Below are positions 1 to 9,338 of a stretch of DNA of 64,000 bases, piece after piece. How positions within the stretch are numbered: position 1 is the first letter of the stretch; each line of letters starts with the position of its first letter. The translations under genes and the position numbers were made by a program. Source of the DNA: Pseudomonas protegens CHA0 (lineage in GTDB: Bacteria > Pseudomonadota > Gammaproteobacteria > Pseudomonadales > Pseudomonadaceae); the NCBI RefSeq assembly GCF_000397205.1, contig NC_021237.1:5253501-5317500 (forward strand), given 5' to 3'. The notes below the pieces were generated by a model, which was not told where the DNA came from, ran no database searches, and saw only the letters and a program-made list of their open reading frames with translations.

Positions 1-69
1 GAAAGATTAATTTTACCCATGTTGCCGCCTTGCACGACACTGGCTCCCACTTTCACCAGAGACCTGCCG

Positions 70-672
70 ATGAAACTCTACTACGCCCCACAAGCCTGCT
101 CCCTGGCCTCCCATATCGTGTTGCGCGAACTGCAATTGCCTTTCGAGGCCATCCGCGTCGACAACCGCAGCAAGCGCACCGCCGACGGCCGGGACTTCCT
201 CGCCATCAACCCCAAGGGCTACGTAGCCGCGCTGCAACTGGACAATGGCCAGGTCCTCACTGAAGGCCCGGCCATCCTGCAATACCTCGCCGACCTCAAG
301 CCCGAGTCCGGCCTGGCCGCGGCCAATGGCAGTTGGGAGCGGGTGCGCCTGCAGGAAACCCTGAACTTCATCACCAGCGAAGTGCACGGGATCATGGGCT
401 GGCTATTCAATCCGGGGTTCGATGATGGGGTGAAAGAGGTGTTCAAGCAGAAGTTGTTCAAGCGCCTGGCCTTGCTCGAGCAGACGCTGGAACACCAGGA
501 CTACTTGCAAGGCGCGCAGTTCGGGATCGCCGATGCCTACCTGTTCACCGTTCTGCGCTGGACGGCATTGTTCGCCATCGACCTGGCGAACTGGCCGGCG
601 CTGTCGCGGTTCCAGGCTCGGGTCGAACAGCGACCGGCGGTACGCGATGCCCTGGCGCTGGAACTGGCCTGA
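70..672 (+). CDS. Glutathione S-transferase, beta class (GstA-like)
   Basis: This 200-residue protein conjugates or reduces electrophiles with glutathione in the cytoplasm; its substrate cannot be told from sequence. The N-terminus MKLYYAPQACSLASH matches the thioredoxin fold of bacterial beta-class GSTs, with Cys10 in the place of their catalytic cysteine. An NPKG-containing loop near residue 49 and the LTEGPAI segment near residue 65 form the usual glutathione site. The rest is the all-helical C-terminal domain. An in-frame upstream ATG at 19 is possible, but the family N-terminus begins at 70. It stands alone, followed by a GC-rich hairpin. The family call is firm. Confidence 0.9.
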   Translation: MKLYYAPQACSLASHIVLRELQLPFEAIRVDNRSKRTADGRDFLAINPKGYVAALQLDNGQVLTEGPAILQYLADLKPESGLAAANGSWERVRLQETLNFITSEVHGIMGWLFNPGFDDGVKEVFKQKLFKRLALLEQTLEHQDYLQGAQFGIADAYLFTVLRWTALFAIDLANWPALSRFQARVEQRPAVRDALALELA

Positions 673-684
673 GGGGAGAGAGCA

Positions 685-707
685 CGAAGCCCGCGGGGCG
701 GGCTTCG
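685..707. terminator. GC-rich hairpin between convergent GST and microprotein genes
   Basis: A perfect 10-bp stem (CGAAGCCCGC / GCGGGCTTCG) with a 3-nt GGG loop sits 12 nt after the GST stop and just past the stop of the convergent microprotein. No clear T-tract follows on either strand, so it may be a weak terminator or a 3'-end stabiliser. Confidence 0.55.
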
Positions 708-716
708 TCAAAGTGA

Positions 717-833
717 TCAGTGGCCGAAGATATTCACTTCGGTCTTCTTGGCCTTTTTCTCGGCGCGTTTCTCGTCTGCGCTCTTTGCCGGCTTTTTCTT
801 GGCATTTTTCTTGGCGTTCATACCTTTGGACAT
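717..833 (-). CDS. Lys/Ala-rich microprotein, 38 residues
   Basis: A short reading frame encodes MSKGMNAKKNAKKKPAKS followed by a second Lys/Glu/Ala block and the tail TEVNIFGH. About a third of the residues are lysine and there is no hydrophobic segment, so it should be a soluble, disordered, nucleic-acid-attracting peptide. It ends 10 nt before the hairpin shared with the GST gene. Similar tiny lysine-rich proteins are annotated as hypothetical in Pseudomonas genomes, but I know no function. The clean ATG and the non-random composition argue that it is real; RNA or ribosome association is only a guess. Confidence 0.6.
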   Translation of the reverse strand: MSKGMNAKKNAKKKPAKSADEKRAEKKAKKTEVNIFGH

Positions 834-937
834 GACGTTCACTCCACTGATGCGGGAAAGGCTTCAGGTATAGCACCTATAGTCGGCCAGGGTTCTTTTA
901 TAATCCGCCGGCCCCTGTTGCCAAATCCGGAAACCTC

Positions 938-1363
938 ATGCCCGACCTCCAGATCAACCTGCTTGCCGAGGTTGAACGGCCCTTGCTGAACAAGTTCTAT
1001 CGCCAGCACCGGTCATCCATGCGCGCCGCTTCCGAGGGCCAGCTCTGGGTTGCCAGAAGCAGTGAAATCATCGCTGGCATGAGCCTGAGCCCGGCAGCTG
1101 AAGGCTATTGGCTGACGGGCCTGTTCGTCGCCCCGACCAGTCGCGGCCAGGGGCTGGCCACCCAGCTGGTGGGGCAGGCCGTGCAAAGCGTCGAAGGCCC
1201 GGTCTGGCTGTTCTGCCATCCGGACCTGCAGGCCCTTTACCGGTCGATGGGCTTCTGCAGCACGACCTGCCTGCCACACGCCTTGAACGAACGGCTGGCC
1301 CGCTACCAGCGCAGCAAACCGTTGCTGGCCATGGCCATCGACCGGCCTGGGTCGAGGCCCTGA
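938..1363 (+). CDS. GNAT-family N-acetyltransferase
   Basis: This 141-residue protein has the GNAT fold. The acetyl-CoA pyrophosphate loop is visible as TSRGQGLATQLV (about residues 66-77, the R/Q-x-x-G-x-G/A pattern), preceded by the beta-4 strand WLTGLFVAP. A C-terminal YRSMGF segment is typical of motif B. Substrate is unknown. It is a single gene, convergent with the def-yihY operon. The reading frame has normal codon use and complete family length. Confidence 0.85.
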   Translation: MPDLQINLLAEVERPLLNKFYRQHRSSMRAASEGQLWVARSSEIIAGMSLSPAAEGYWLTGLFVAPTSRGQGLATQLVGQAVQSVEGPVWLFCHPDLQALYRSMGFCSTTCLPHALNERLARYQRSKPLLAMAIDRPGSRP

Positions 1364-1381
1364 CACCGGGCGGGCCGGGGC

Positions 1382-1921
1382 TTATTCGTCGGCGTTGGGG
1401 TCGAGGTCGGGAAACAGCACTTCGGTGAAGCCGAACTTGCTGAAATCGCTGATCCGCGAGGGGTACAGCCGGCCGATCAGGTGATCGCACTCATGCTGCA
1501 CCACCCGGGCGTGGAAACCCGAGGCCACGCGCACAATGGGCTCGCCCCTGGGGTCGAAGCCTTCGTAGCGGATGTGCTGGTAGCGCTGCACCGCGCCGCG
1601 CAGGCCGGGAACCGAGAGACAACCTTCCCAGCCCTCTTCCAGCACCGGGCTCAAGGGCGTGATCAGCGGATTGATGAGGATGGTTTGCGGCACCGCTTCG
1701 GCTTCCGGATAACGTTCGCTGTGCTCGAAGCCGAAGATCACCAGTTGCAGGTCGACACCGATCTGCGGCGCCGCCAGGCCGACGCCACCCACGCTTTCCA
1801 TGGTCTGGAACATATCGTCGATCAGTTCCCAGAGCTCGGGGCTGTCGAACATTTCCGGCGGTACCGGCGGGGCGATGCGCAGCAGGCGCTCATCGCCCAT
1901 CTTGAGGATTTCACGGATCAT
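1382..1921 (-). CDS. def: Peptide deformylase
   Basis: This protein removes the formyl group from N-terminal methionine of new proteins. All three metal-site motifs are present in its 179 residues: GVGLAAPQ (about 46-53), EGCLS (99-103, metal ligand Cys101) and QHECDH (142-147, ligands His143 and His147, catalytic Glu144). It starts 2 nt after the yihY stop, so the two are one transcript. It ends close to the convergent GNAT gene. Pseudomonads carry a further def next to fmt, so this is probably an accessory deformylase copy rather than the only one. Confidence 0.93.
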   Translation of the reverse strand: MIREILKMGDERLLRIAPPVPPEMFDSPELWELIDDMFQTMESVGGVGLAAPQIGVDLQLVIFGFEHSERYPEAEAVPQTILINPLITPLSPVLEEGWEGCLSVPGLRGAVQRYQHIRYEGFDPRGEPIVRVASGFHARVVQHECDHLIGRLYPSRISDFSKFGFTEVLFPDLDPNADE

Positions 1922-1923
1922 GA

Positions 1924-2868
1924 TCAGGCTTCGTCAGTGGTCGGCTTGAGCGAGTGGTCCCGGCCCAGTCCCGAAACGTGTTGTTTTTCGTCGTGCTGGT
2001 CAAAGTCCTTTTCGCCAGGGTCCTTGCCTTCGGCCGACATGTGTTCGATCACCGCGTTCATCTCCGCTCCCAGCAACAGCACCGCGGCGGAGATATAGAA
2101 GTACAGCAACAGCACGATGATCGCACCGATACTGCCATACATGGCGTTGTAGTTAGCGAACGTCTTCACGTAGTAGGCAAACCCCAGGGAAGCGACGATC
2201 CATACCACCACCGCCAGCACCGAGCCCGGGGTGATGAAGCGGAATTTCTGCTGCACATCGGGCATCACGTAGTACATCAGGGCCACGGCCACCATCATCA
2301 GCAGCACGATCACCGGCCAGCGCAGGATGGTCCACAGGGTGACGATGAAGTCCTCCAGGCCCACCTGCCCCGCCAGCCAGGCCATCACCTGCGGCCCCAG
2401 CACCATCAGCGCCGCGGCGGCCAGAAGCATGCCGGCAATGCCCACGGTGTAGAACACCGACAGCGGGAAGCGCTTCCAGATCGGCCGCCCCTCGACCACG
2501 TCGTAGGCGGCGTTCATCGCGCTCATCATCAGGCGTACACCCGCCGAAGCGGTCCACAGGGCGATGACGATACCGATGGACAGCAGGCCACCCTTGGACT
2601 GCTGCAATTGATCGATGACCGGGTTGACCTGCTCCAGGGCCTCGTGGGGCAGCACCAGCTCCGACTGCAGGCGCAGCCAGGTGAAGAAGTCCGGCAGATG
2701 GAGGAAACCGATCAGGGCGATCAGGAACAGAATGAAGGGGAACAGCGAGAACAGCATCTGGTAGGCCAGTGCCGAGGCGTAGGTGGACATCTCGTCCGCG
2801 ATGAACTCATTCACCGTGCGGATCAGTACCCGGTGCAGGGGCAAACCTTTGAGGTCCGGAAAAATCAT
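1924..2868 (-). CDS. YihY/UPF0761 family inner-membrane protein
   Basis: This 314-residue integral membrane protein belongs to the YihY (BrkB, formerly mis-called RNase BN) family. The N-terminus carries the family pattern of an amphipathic start, then [20 protein letters not shown] (about 31-50). Five more hydrophobic segments follow, ending with a [18 protein letters not shown] helix near residue 245-262. The last about 45 residues are a charged, Asp/His/Lys-rich cytoplasmic tail. Molecular function is not settled for the family. It is the first gene of the yihY-def pair. Confidence 0.9.
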   Translation of the reverse strand: MIFPDLKGLPLHRVLIRTVNEFIADEMSTYASALAYQMLFSLFPFILFLIALIGFLHLPDFFTWLRLQSELVLPHEALEQVNPVIDQLQQSKGGLLSIGIVIALWTASAGVRLMMSAMNAAYDVVEGRPIWKRFPLSVFYTVGIAGMLLAAAALMVLGPQVMAWLAGQVGLEDFIVTLWTILRWPVIVLLMMVAVALMYYVMPDVQQKFRFITPGSVLAVVVWIVASLGFAYYVKTFANYNAMYGSIGAIIVLLLYFYISAAVLLLGAEMNAVIEHMSAEGKDPGEKDFDQHDEKQHVSGLGRDHSLKPTTDEA

Positions 2869-3054
2869 AGCGTCTCCTTTCGCCGCAAAAAGGTTGAAGT
2901 CGATAGCGACTCAGGGGGCGTTTTCTACAACAAATTAGCCTAGTTGGCGAACCGCAACCATTTCCAGTGGCCGATTCCCCTCTCTCACCCACACCTCACA
3001 TGAAAACGGCCATCCGTGGATGGCCGCTGCAGTGGGTCATCGAACAGGCCGTTT

Positions 3055-3246
3055 TCAGGCCTTGTCGATGGTCTTTTTCACTGCATCCTTGGCTTTGCCC
3101 ACCGCTTGCTGGGCTTCGCCTTTCTTCTCCTGCAGCTTGCCTTCAGCCTGCAGCTTGGTGTTGTCGGTGGCTTTGCCGACACCTTGCTTGACGTTACCGA
3201 TGGCTTCGTTAGCCAGACCTTTTGCCTTATCCGCTGTGCTGCCCAT
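3055..3246 (-). CDS. CsbD-family stress-response protein
   Basis: This 63-residue hydrophilic protein starts [20 protein letters not shown] and continues with Lys/Ala/Gln/Gly-rich amphipathic repeats, the pattern of the CsbD family (general-stress proteins such as E. coli YjbJ). There is no cysteine, tryptophan or membrane segment. A GGAG ribosome site lies 8 nt upstream of the ATG at 3246; longer upstream starts lack family similarity. It is transcribed alone. Biochemical role is unknown for the family. Confidence 0.88.
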   Translation of the reverse strand: MGSTADKAKGLANEAIGNVKQGVGKATDNTKLQAEGKLQEKKGEAQQAVGKAKDAVKKTIDKA

Positions 3247-3456
3247 GGTATTTCTCCGTAGAACATTCATTGATCGAACAAAGGGGATTGCGTCGTTACC
3301 CAAGGTTGACCCGCGGCTTTCGCGCAGAGTTTCAATTATTTTTGCCGGGCATTTCATCGCGCCGCCCAGGTAGCGCTTTATGTTTGCCGGGCAACCCGGG
3401 AGAATGCTCCCCCTGTTCAGGCCAAGCACTGAAGATCCAATCCCCGTAGGAACGTT

Positions 3457-3834
3457 ATGAAACTCGATAAAAAGCAGGCTATCGCCCGCAGGAACCAGGA
3501 ACTGGGCGGTGCGGTGCTGGGCGTCAACAACTGCCACTTCGCGGAGCTGAACCGCAACCGCAATATCTGGTGGTTCGATATCCTGGTCACCCGCCTGGCC
3601 ATCGGTCAGTACGAATGGGTGCACCTGCTGCTGCACACCCCGGACACCGATCAACTGCTGCACCTGAAAGTGCCTACGGTGTTCCTGCGGGAAAAACTCG
3701 AAGGCCTGGTGATCCGCAACGAAGGCAAGCGCAAGGCCGCCCTGAGCCTGGAGTTGAGCGCCGACAAGGACTCCTTCCTCAAGGACGTGCGCCCGGCCGG
3801 CACCGGCGTGAGCTTCGCCCAGTTCCAGCAGTAA
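3457..3834 (+). CDS. Conserved hypothetical protein, 125 residues
   Basis: I do not recognise a named domain. The protein is soluble and mixed alpha/beta. It has a Lys/Arg-rich N-terminus ([15 protein letters not shown]), a central strand-rich part with IWWFDILV and WVHLLLHTP, and a C-terminal third rich in Lys/Glu. No signal peptide or metal motif is visible. Codon use matches the neighbours, and a strong Rho-independent terminator follows the stop, so it is a genuine single-gene unit. Function is not inferred. Confidence 0.75.
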   Translation: MKLDKKQAIARRNQELGGAVLGVNNCHFAELNRNRNIWWFDILVTRLAIGQYEWVHLLLHTPDTDQLLHLKVPTVFLREKLEGLVIRNEGKRKAALSLELSADKDSFLKDVRPAGTGVSFAQFQQ

Positions 3835-3851
3835 GGCGGGCGCCGCCCAAT

Positions 3852-3881
3852 AAAAAAGCCCCGCACTGGCGGGGCTTTTTT
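3852..3881. terminator. Bidirectional Rho-independent terminator
   Basis: A 7-bp GCCCCGC/GCGGGGC stem is flanked by an A-run on the left and a T-run on the right. It serves both the preceding hypothetical gene and the convergent fadD1, whose stop lies 15 nt beyond it. Confidence 0.92.
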
Positions 3882-3895
3882 GTGGGCGCTGCGGC

Positions 3896-5587
3896 TTACT
3901 TCTTCACGCCGAGCTTCTTCAGCTCTTCGTCACGCAGCTCGCGGCGCAGGATCTTGCCGACGTTGGTGGTTGGCAACGCATCGCGGAACTCAACAGCCTT
4001 GGGCACCTTGTAGCCGGTGACATTGGCACGCATGTGCGCCATCACCTGCTCCTTGGTCAGGGTCACGCCCGGCTTGACCACGATGAAGATCTTGATGGTC
4101 TCACCGGATTTCTCGTCCGGCACGCCGATCGCCGCGCACTGCAGCACGCCCGGCAGCGAGGCCAGTACGTCTTCCAGCTCATTGGGATAGACGTTGAAAC
4201 CGGAGACCAGAATCATGTCCTTCTTGCGGTCGACGATGCGGATGTAGCCATTGGGCTGGATCAGCGCGATATCACCGGTCTTCAGCCAGCCTTCGCTGTT
4301 GAGGACTTCATCGGTGGCATCCTGGCGCTGCCAGTAGCCCTTCATCACCTGCGGGCCCTTCACGCACAGTTCGCCGACTTCGCCCAGGGGCAGCTCTTCC
4401 CCGGCGTCGTCCACCACCCGGCACAGGGTCGAAGGCACCGGAATGCCGATGGTGCCGATCTGGATGTTCTGGATCGGGTTGACCGTGGCCACCGGGCTGG
4501 TCTCGGTCATGCCGTAGCCTTCGCAGATCGGGCAGTTGGTCACTTCCTTCCAACGCTCGGCCGCCGCCAGTTGCAGGGCCATGCCACCGGACAAGGTGAC
4601 TTTCAGCGCCGAGAAATCCAGCTTGCGGAACGCTTCACTGTTGCACAGGGCGACAAACAGGGTGTTGAGGCCGACAAAGCCGCTGAACTTCCACTTCGAC
4701 AGCTCCTTGACCATCGCCGGCAAGTCCCGCGGGTTGCTGATCAGGATGTTGTGGTTGCCCATGAGCATGATGGCCATGCAATGGAAGGTGAACGCATAGA
4801 TGTGGTACAGCGGCAGCGGGGTGATGAGGATCTCGCAGCCTTCATTGAGGTTGGAGCCCATCAGCGCCTTGCACTGCAGCATGTTGGCCACCAGGTTGCG
4901 GTGGGTCAGCATGGCGCCCTTGGCGACCCCGGTGGTGCCACCGGTGTATTGCAGCACTGCCACGTCGCTGCTGGCAGGGTTGGCTTCCTGCACTGGCTGG
5001 CCATGGCCCTTGCGCAGAACGTCATTGAACTTGACGGCCTGGGGCAGGTGATAGGCCGGCACCATCTTCTTCACGTACTTGACCACGCTGTTGATCAGCA
5101 GGCGCTTGAGCGGCGGCAGCAGGTCCGCCACTTCGGTGACGATCACGTGCCTGACCCCGGTCTTGGGTACCACGGCCTCTGCCAGGTGGGCCATGTTGGC
5201 CAGGCAGACCAGGGCCTTGGCGCCGGAGTCGTTGAATTGGTGTTCCATTTCCCGCGCGGTGTACAACGGGTTGGTATTGACCACGATCAGGCCGGCGCGG
5301 ATCGCACCGAATACCGCGATCGGGTATTGCAGCAGGTTGGGCAGTTGCAAGGCGATTCGATCGCCGGGCTGCAAATCGGTATGCTGCTGCAGGTACGCGG
5401 CAAAGGCCCCGGACAGTTCGTACAGCTCACCGTAGGTGATTGTCTTGCCGAGGTTGCTAAAGGCCGGTTTGTTAGCGAAACGTTGGCAGGACTGCTTCAA
5501 CACCGCCTGAATATTCGGATACTCGTCTGGATTGATATCGGCAGCAATCCCAGCTGGGTACTTATCCTTCCAAAAGTCTTCGATCAT
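3896..5587 (-). CDS. fadD1: Long-chain fatty acid-CoA ligase FadD1
   Basis: This 563-residue protein activates long-chain fatty acids to acyl-CoA with ATP, via an acyl-AMP, for beta-oxidation. The ATP/AMP signature [11 protein letters not shown] lies at about 214-224, GYGMTETSP at 357-365, and the TGD and DRKKDMI motifs follow in the C-terminal third. The N-terminus [18 protein letters not shown] and its position downstream of a paralogue next to a lipase and phaJ1 match P. aeruginosa fadD1 (PA3299). It is separated from fadD2 by 340 bp, so it probably has its own promoter. FadD1 is known in P. aeruginosa to prefer long chains. Confidence 0.93.
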   Translation of the reverse strand: MIEDFWKDKYPAGIAADINPDEYPNIQAVLKQSCQRFANKPAFSNLGKTITYGELYELSGAFAAYLQQHTDLQPGDRIALQLPNLLQYPIAVFGAIRAGLIVVNTNPLYTAREMEHQFNDSGAKALVCLANMAHLAEAVVPKTGVRHVIVTEVADLLPPLKRLLINSVVKYVKKMVPAYHLPQAVKFNDVLRKGHGQPVQEANPASSDVAVLQYTGGTTGVAKGAMLTHRNLVANMLQCKALMGSNLNEGCEILITPLPLYHIYAFTFHCMAIMLMGNHNILISNPRDLPAMVKELSKWKFSGFVGLNTLFVALCNSEAFRKLDFSALKVTLSGGMALQLAAAERWKEVTNCPICEGYGMTETSPVATVNPIQNIQIGTIGIPVPSTLCRVVDDAGEELPLGEVGELCVKGPQVMKGYWQRQDATDEVLNSEGWLKTGDIALIQPNGYIRIVDRKKDMILVSGFNVYPNELEDVLASLPGVLQCAAIGVPDEKSGETIKIFIVVKPGVTLTKEQVMAHMRANVTGYKVPKAVEFRDALPTTNVGKILRRELRDEELKKLGVKK

Positions 5588-5927
5588 GGAAGCCCACTCC
5601 TCAGCAACGCGAATTCATCACCGCATTTGATGCGATTATTATTTGTCTGTGTTTTTTATTGGTGTCTATTGTTGGTGAGTCTGGCTTTTACTTAGGCCGA
5701 GAAGTCACAAAGCGCGCCGAGAGTAGCAGCTTTGGAAAAGGCCGACTAGAGCCAAAGAAGGCCTGAATAGTCACAAAAATGACTCAAGACAATTTAATAG
5801 TCACTTTTAGAGTAAAAATTCTACCCACCTGAATTCCGCTCTGGCCCGGGGCTTTGCGCCCCTCGGAATGCAGAGCCGGCAAGCCGGTTGCGCCAACCGG
5901 CTTGCCCGCCAGGTAAAAGCCCTGGGC
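5588..5927. other. Gene-free stretch between fadD1 and fadD2
   Basis: These 340 bp hold the fadD1 promoter region and the fadD2 terminator. About 5588-5820 is AT-rich (tracts such as ATTATTATTTGTCTG and AATTTAATAGTCAC), unlike the GC-rich genes, and fits a promoter. A strong inverted repeat lies at 5879-5905. I found no coding potential and no operator I can name with confidence; PsrA control is plausible for fad genes but I could not identify a site. Confidence 0.6.
5879..5905. repeat. REP-like palindrome, probable fadD2 terminator
   Basis: GCAAGCCGGTT and AACCGGCTTGC form an 11-bp perfect stem with a 5-nt loop, 23 nt downstream of the fadD2 stop. Its core is the GCAAGCCGG unit of the Pseudomonas REP family seen elsewhere in the window. 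Confidence 0.7.
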
Positions 5928-7616
5928 TCAAGCGATATCGCGCAACTCGCGGCGCAGGATCTTGCCCACCGGGGTCATCGGCAAAGAGTCACGCAGCACA
6001 ATGTGCTTGGGCACCTTGTAGCCGGTGAAATTCTCTTTGCAGTAGGCCTTGAGCTCTTCAAGGCTGACCCCCGCCTCACGCGGCACCACAAACAGCTTCA
6101 CCGCCTCGCCGGAACGCTCGTCCGGTATGCCGATGACTGCACAGTTGGCGACTTTCGGGTGAGCCATGACCACATCCTCGATCTCGTTCGGGTACACGTT
6201 GAAACCCGAGACGATGATCATGTCCTTCTTGCGATCGACAATGCGCACGAAACCGTCCGGATCGATCACCGCGATATCACCGGACTTGAACCAGCCCTCG
6301 GCATCCAGCACTTCGGCGGTGGCCTCGGGTTTGTTCCAGTAGCCCTTCATGATCTGCGGGCCCTTGATGCACAGCTCGCCCCGCTCGCCCAGCGGCAGCT
6401 CGACGCCCTGGTCATCGATGATCTTCAAGGTGGTGCCCGGTACCGGCAGGCCGACGGTGCCCAGCCGCGAACGCTCGCCATAGGGGTTGGTACAGGCCAC
6501 CGGCGAGGTTTCGGTCAGCCCATAGCCTTCGGTGATCCGGCAGCCGGTCAGCTTCTGCCAGCGCTCGGCGGTAGCCTTGACCAGGGCCGTGCCGCCAGAG
6601 TTGGTGAGCTTCAGATTGGAAAAATCCAGGTTCTTGAAATCCGGGTGATCCATCAGTGCCACAAACAGCGTGTTGAGCCCCAGTAGCGCAGAAAAACGCC
6701 ACTTCTTCAGCTCCTTGATGAAGCCGCCGATGTCCCGCGGGTTGGTGATCAGCACGTTGTGGTTGCCGGTCACCATCATGCACATGCAGTTCGCGGTGAA
6801 GGCATAGATGTGGTACAGCGGCAGCGGCGCGATCATCACCTCCTGGCCTTCGCGCCACTGGGTGTGGCCGTCGGGCCCATGCTGGCCGAGGCAGGCCCGC
6901 GCCTGCTGCATGTTGGCCACCAGGTTGCCGTGGGTCAGCATCGCGCCCTTGGCCAGGCCGGTGGTGCCCCCGGTGTACTGCAGCACCGCAACATCGTCGT
7001 GGCCCACCTGCAGCGGCTTGATGCTCTGGCCACGCCCCAGGCGCAGGGCACTCTTGAAGGAAATGGCCTGGGGCAGGTGGTAGGCCGGCACCATCTTCTT
7101 GACCTTGTCCACCACGGTATTGATCAGCCAACCCTTGGCGCTGGGCATCATGTCGCCCATCCGGGCCTCGATCAGGAACTGGATATCGGTATCCCCCAGC
7201 ACTTCCTGGACCTTCTGGCCGAAGATGTTCAGGTAGACCAGGGCCCGGGCCCCGCAATCCTTGAACTGGTGGCGCATCTCCCGCGCGGTGTACAGCGGGT
7301 TGGTATTGACCACCACCAGCCCTGCGCGCAAGGCTCCGAATACCGCGATCGGGTACTGCAAAACGTTGGGCATCTGCACCGCAATACGGTCTCCCGGAAC
7401 CAGATCGGTATGGCTTTGCAGATAACCGGCGAAGGCCGCGCTGTAGCGTTCCAGCTCGGCGTAGGTGAGGGTCACGCCCATGTTGCTGAAGGCCGGGCGA
7501 TCAGCGAATTTCTTGCAGGAACGCTCAAACACCTCGATCACCGACTTGAAGGCCCCCAGGTCGATCTCGTTGGGGACGCCAGCGGGGCGCTTATCATTCC
7601 AGAAATCAGGTTGCAT
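5928..7616 (-). CDS. fadD2: Long-chain fatty acid-CoA ligase FadD2
   Basis: This 562-residue paralogue of FadD1 has the same AMP-binding architecture: YTGGTTGLAKG near residue 220, GYGLTETSP near 365, then TGD-like and DRKKDMI motifs. The start MQPDFWNDKRP at 7616 aligns with [11 protein letters not shown] of FadD1 and has GAGAGGA upstream; a longer frame to 7658 is not needed. By position it corresponds to P. aeruginosa fadD2 (PA3300), beside the lipase and phaJ1 genes, which are divergent from it. FadD2 is reported to favour shorter fatty acids. Confidence 0.92.
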   Translation of the reverse strand: MQPDFWNDKRPAGVPNEIDLGAFKSVIEVFERSCKKFADRPAFSNMGVTLTYAELERYSAAFAGYLQSHTDLVPGDRIAVQMPNVLQYPIAVFGALRAGLVVVNTNPLYTAREMRHQFKDCGARALVYLNIFGQKVQEVLGDTDIQFLIEARMGDMMPSAKGWLINTVVDKVKKMVPAYHLPQAISFKSALRLGRGQSIKPLQVGHDDVAVLQYTGGTTGLAKGAMLTHGNLVANMQQARACLGQHGPDGHTQWREGQEVMIAPLPLYHIYAFTANCMCMMVTGNHNVLITNPRDIGGFIKELKKWRFSALLGLNTLFVALMDHPDFKNLDFSNLKLTNSGGTALVKATAERWQKLTGCRITEGYGLTETSPVACTNPYGERSRLGTVGLPVPGTTLKIIDDQGVELPLGERGELCIKGPQIMKGYWNKPEATAEVLDAEGWFKSGDIAVIDPDGFVRIVDRKKDMIIVSGFNVYPNEIEDVVMAHPKVANCAVIGIPDERSGEAVKLFVVPREAGVSLEELKAYCKENFTGYKVPKHIVLRDSLPMTPVGKILRRELRDIA

Positions 7617-7830
7617 TATTCTTGTCCTCTCTTGTACCTGAGCTATCCGGGCCGCCACTGTAACGCTCTCAGGGGCGGGGCTCCTCGGACGTTAGCAGCT
7701 ATGGCGATTCAGGCAAATATGCGCAAGTGTGTCATTAATTTTGTGAATCTTGCTTCCAACGGGCGCGCGAATCAGACGCCCAGGCACCGATGCGCTATAA
7801 AGTGCAGCGTCTTCGAGCAAAGGAATCGCC

Positions 7831-8775
7831 ATGACCCATGACACGTTCTGGTTGACCACGAGCGACCACCACCGCCTCTTCGTCAACCAGTGGCTGCCCG
7901 AGCCGCCACTCAAGGCGGTGGTCCTGCTGTCCCACGGCATGGCCGAGCACAGCGGGCGCTACGCGCGCCTGGCCCAGGCCTTGTGCGCCAAAGGCTATGC
8001 CGTCTACGCCCCCGACCAGCGTGGCCACGGCAAGACGGCGGAACAGGGGGTGCTGGGCCACTACGCAGACCAGAACGGCTGGAGCAAGGTGGTCGGCGAC
8101 CTGGCCAGCCTCAACCAGCACATCGGCCAGCAGCACCCCGGCACGCCCATCGTGCTGCTGGGCCACAGCATGGGCAGCTACATCGCCCAGGCCTATCTGC
8201 AACATCACAGCGCCAGCCTGCACGGGGCGATTCTCAGCGGCTCGAATTTCCAGCCAGTGGCGCTGTACCGCGCCGCCAGCCTGATCGCCCGCATCGAACG
8301 CTGGCGCCAGGGCGGCCAGGGGCGCAGCGCACTGATCGAATGGCTGTCCTTCGGTTCGTTCAACAAGGCGTTCAAACCCAATCGCACCGCCTTCGACTGG
8401 CTCAGCCGCGACCCGGAGGAAGTCGACAAGTACGTGGCCGATCCATTGTGCGGCTTTCGTTGCACCAACCAGTTGTGGATCGATCTGCTGGGCGGGCTGC
8501 AGCAAATCAGCAAGATTGCCAACCTCAAGCAGATCGATCCGGGCCTGCCGCTGCTGGTAATGGGTGGTGAATGTGATCCGGTGAGCGCTGGCAAGCGTCT
8601 CAAGGATCTGGCCAACGCGTTGCGCGAGGCCGGCAGCCAGTGCCTGCAACTCAATATCTACCCCCAGGCACGTCATGAGCTGTTCAACGAAAGCAACCGT
8701 GACCAAGTGACCCACGACGTGCTGGCCTGGCTCGACCAGGCCCTGCAGCACCGCCGGCCACCACGGTCGGAATAG
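7831..8775 (+). CDS. Alpha/beta hydrolase, monoacylglycerol lipase / lysophospholipase-like
   Basis: This 314-residue cytosolic hydrolase belongs to the serine aminopeptidase S33 / monoglyceride lipase family. The oxyanion segment SHGMAEHSGRY is at about 34-44, the nucleophile elbow GHSMGS at 111-116 (Ser113), an Asp near GGECDP and a His in ARHELFNE complete the triad. It would release fatty acids from monoglycerides or lysophospholipids, feeding the adjacent FadD ligases. AAAGGAA precedes the ATG. It is likely co-transcribed with the hydratase gene 49 nt downstream. The P. aeruginosa counterpart by position is PA3301. Confidence 0.88.
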   Translation: MTHDTFWLTTSDHHRLFVNQWLPEPPLKAVVLLSHGMAEHSGRYARLAQALCAKGYAVYAPDQRGHGKTAEQGVLGHYADQNGWSKVVGDLASLNQHIGQQHPGTPIVLLGHSMGSYIAQAYLQHHSASLHGAILSGSNFQPVALYRAASLIARIERWRQGGQGRSALIEWLSFGSFNKAFKPNRTAFDWLSRDPEEVDKYVADPLCGFRCTNQLWIDLLGGLQQISKIANLKQIDPGLPLLVMGGECDPVSAGKRLKDLANALREAGSQCLQLNIYPQARHELFNESNRDQVTHDVLAWLDQALQHRRPPRSE

Positions 8776-8824
8776 CCGGTGCGCAGCCAGTGCGCTTATT
8801 TATCTGTCAGAGGATTTCAGCAAC

Positions 8825-9295
8825 ATGACCCAGGTAACCAACACGCCTTACGAAGCCCTGGAAGTCGGCCAGACCGCCCAGTACAGCAAGACCGTCGAGG
8901 AGCGTGACATCCAGCTGTTCGCCGCCATGTCCGGCGACCACAACCCGGTGCACCTGGACCCCGAGTTCGCCGCCGCCACCACGTTCAAGGAGCGCATCGC
9001 CCACGGCATGTTCAGCGGCGCGCTGATCAGTGCCGCCGTGGCCTGCGAGCTGCCTGGACCGGGCACCATCTACATCGGCCAGCAGATGACCTTCCAGAAG
9101 TCGGTGAAGATTGGCGACACCCTGACCGTGCGCCTGGAGATCCTCGAAAAACTGCCCAAGTTCCGCGTGCGCATCGCCACTCGCGTATTCAACCAGCACG
9201 ATGAACTGGTTGTGGACGGCGAAGCCGAAATCGCCGCTCCGCGCAGAAAGCAGACCGTGACCCTGACCACCCTGCCAGCCATCACCATCGGCTGA
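8825..9295 (+). CDS. phaJ1: (R)-specific enoyl-CoA hydratase, MaoC family (PhaJ1-type)
   Basis: This 156-residue hot-dog-fold protein hydrates trans-2-enoyl-CoA to (R)-3-hydroxyacyl-CoA, supplying monomers from beta-oxidation for polyhydroxyalkanoate. The hydratase-2 motif is SGDHNPVHLD (about 36-45), giving the Asp38/His43 catalytic pair, and is followed by the family segment ERIAHGMFSGALIS. It lies directly after the lipase gene and near fadD2, as does PA3302 (PhaJ1) in P. aeruginosa, which is the basis for the symbol. Length is normal. Confidence 0.85.
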   Translation: MTQVTNTPYEALEVGQTAQYSKTVEERDIQLFAAMSGDHNPVHLDPEFAAATTFKERIAHGMFSGALISAAVACELPGPGTIYIGQQMTFQKSVKIGDTLTVRLEILEKLPKFRVRIATRVFNQHDELVVDGEAEIAAPRRKQTVTLTTLPAITIG

Positions 9296-9308
9296 GTCTC
9301 GCTCCCCA

Positions 9309-9338
9309 GGAGCCGGCTTGCCGGCAAGCCGGCTCCTA
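9309..9338. repeat. REP palindrome, single unit
   Basis: AGGAGCCGGCTTGCC is followed immediately by its exact reverse complement GGCAAGCCGGCTCCT, a 30-nt perfect palindrome. It spans the short gap between the convergent phaJ1 and hlyD-type genes, overlaps the stop codon of the latter, and may act as a transcript end for both. Confidence 0.85.

Noticed and set aside
4034..5695. Long open frames opposite fadD1, fadD2, oprB, gtsABCD, zwf, edd and gcvP
   Set aside because: They are antisense shadows caused by high-GC codon use; the sense strand encodes intact known enzymes with full motifs, and the antisense products are His/Gln/Gly-rich without domains.
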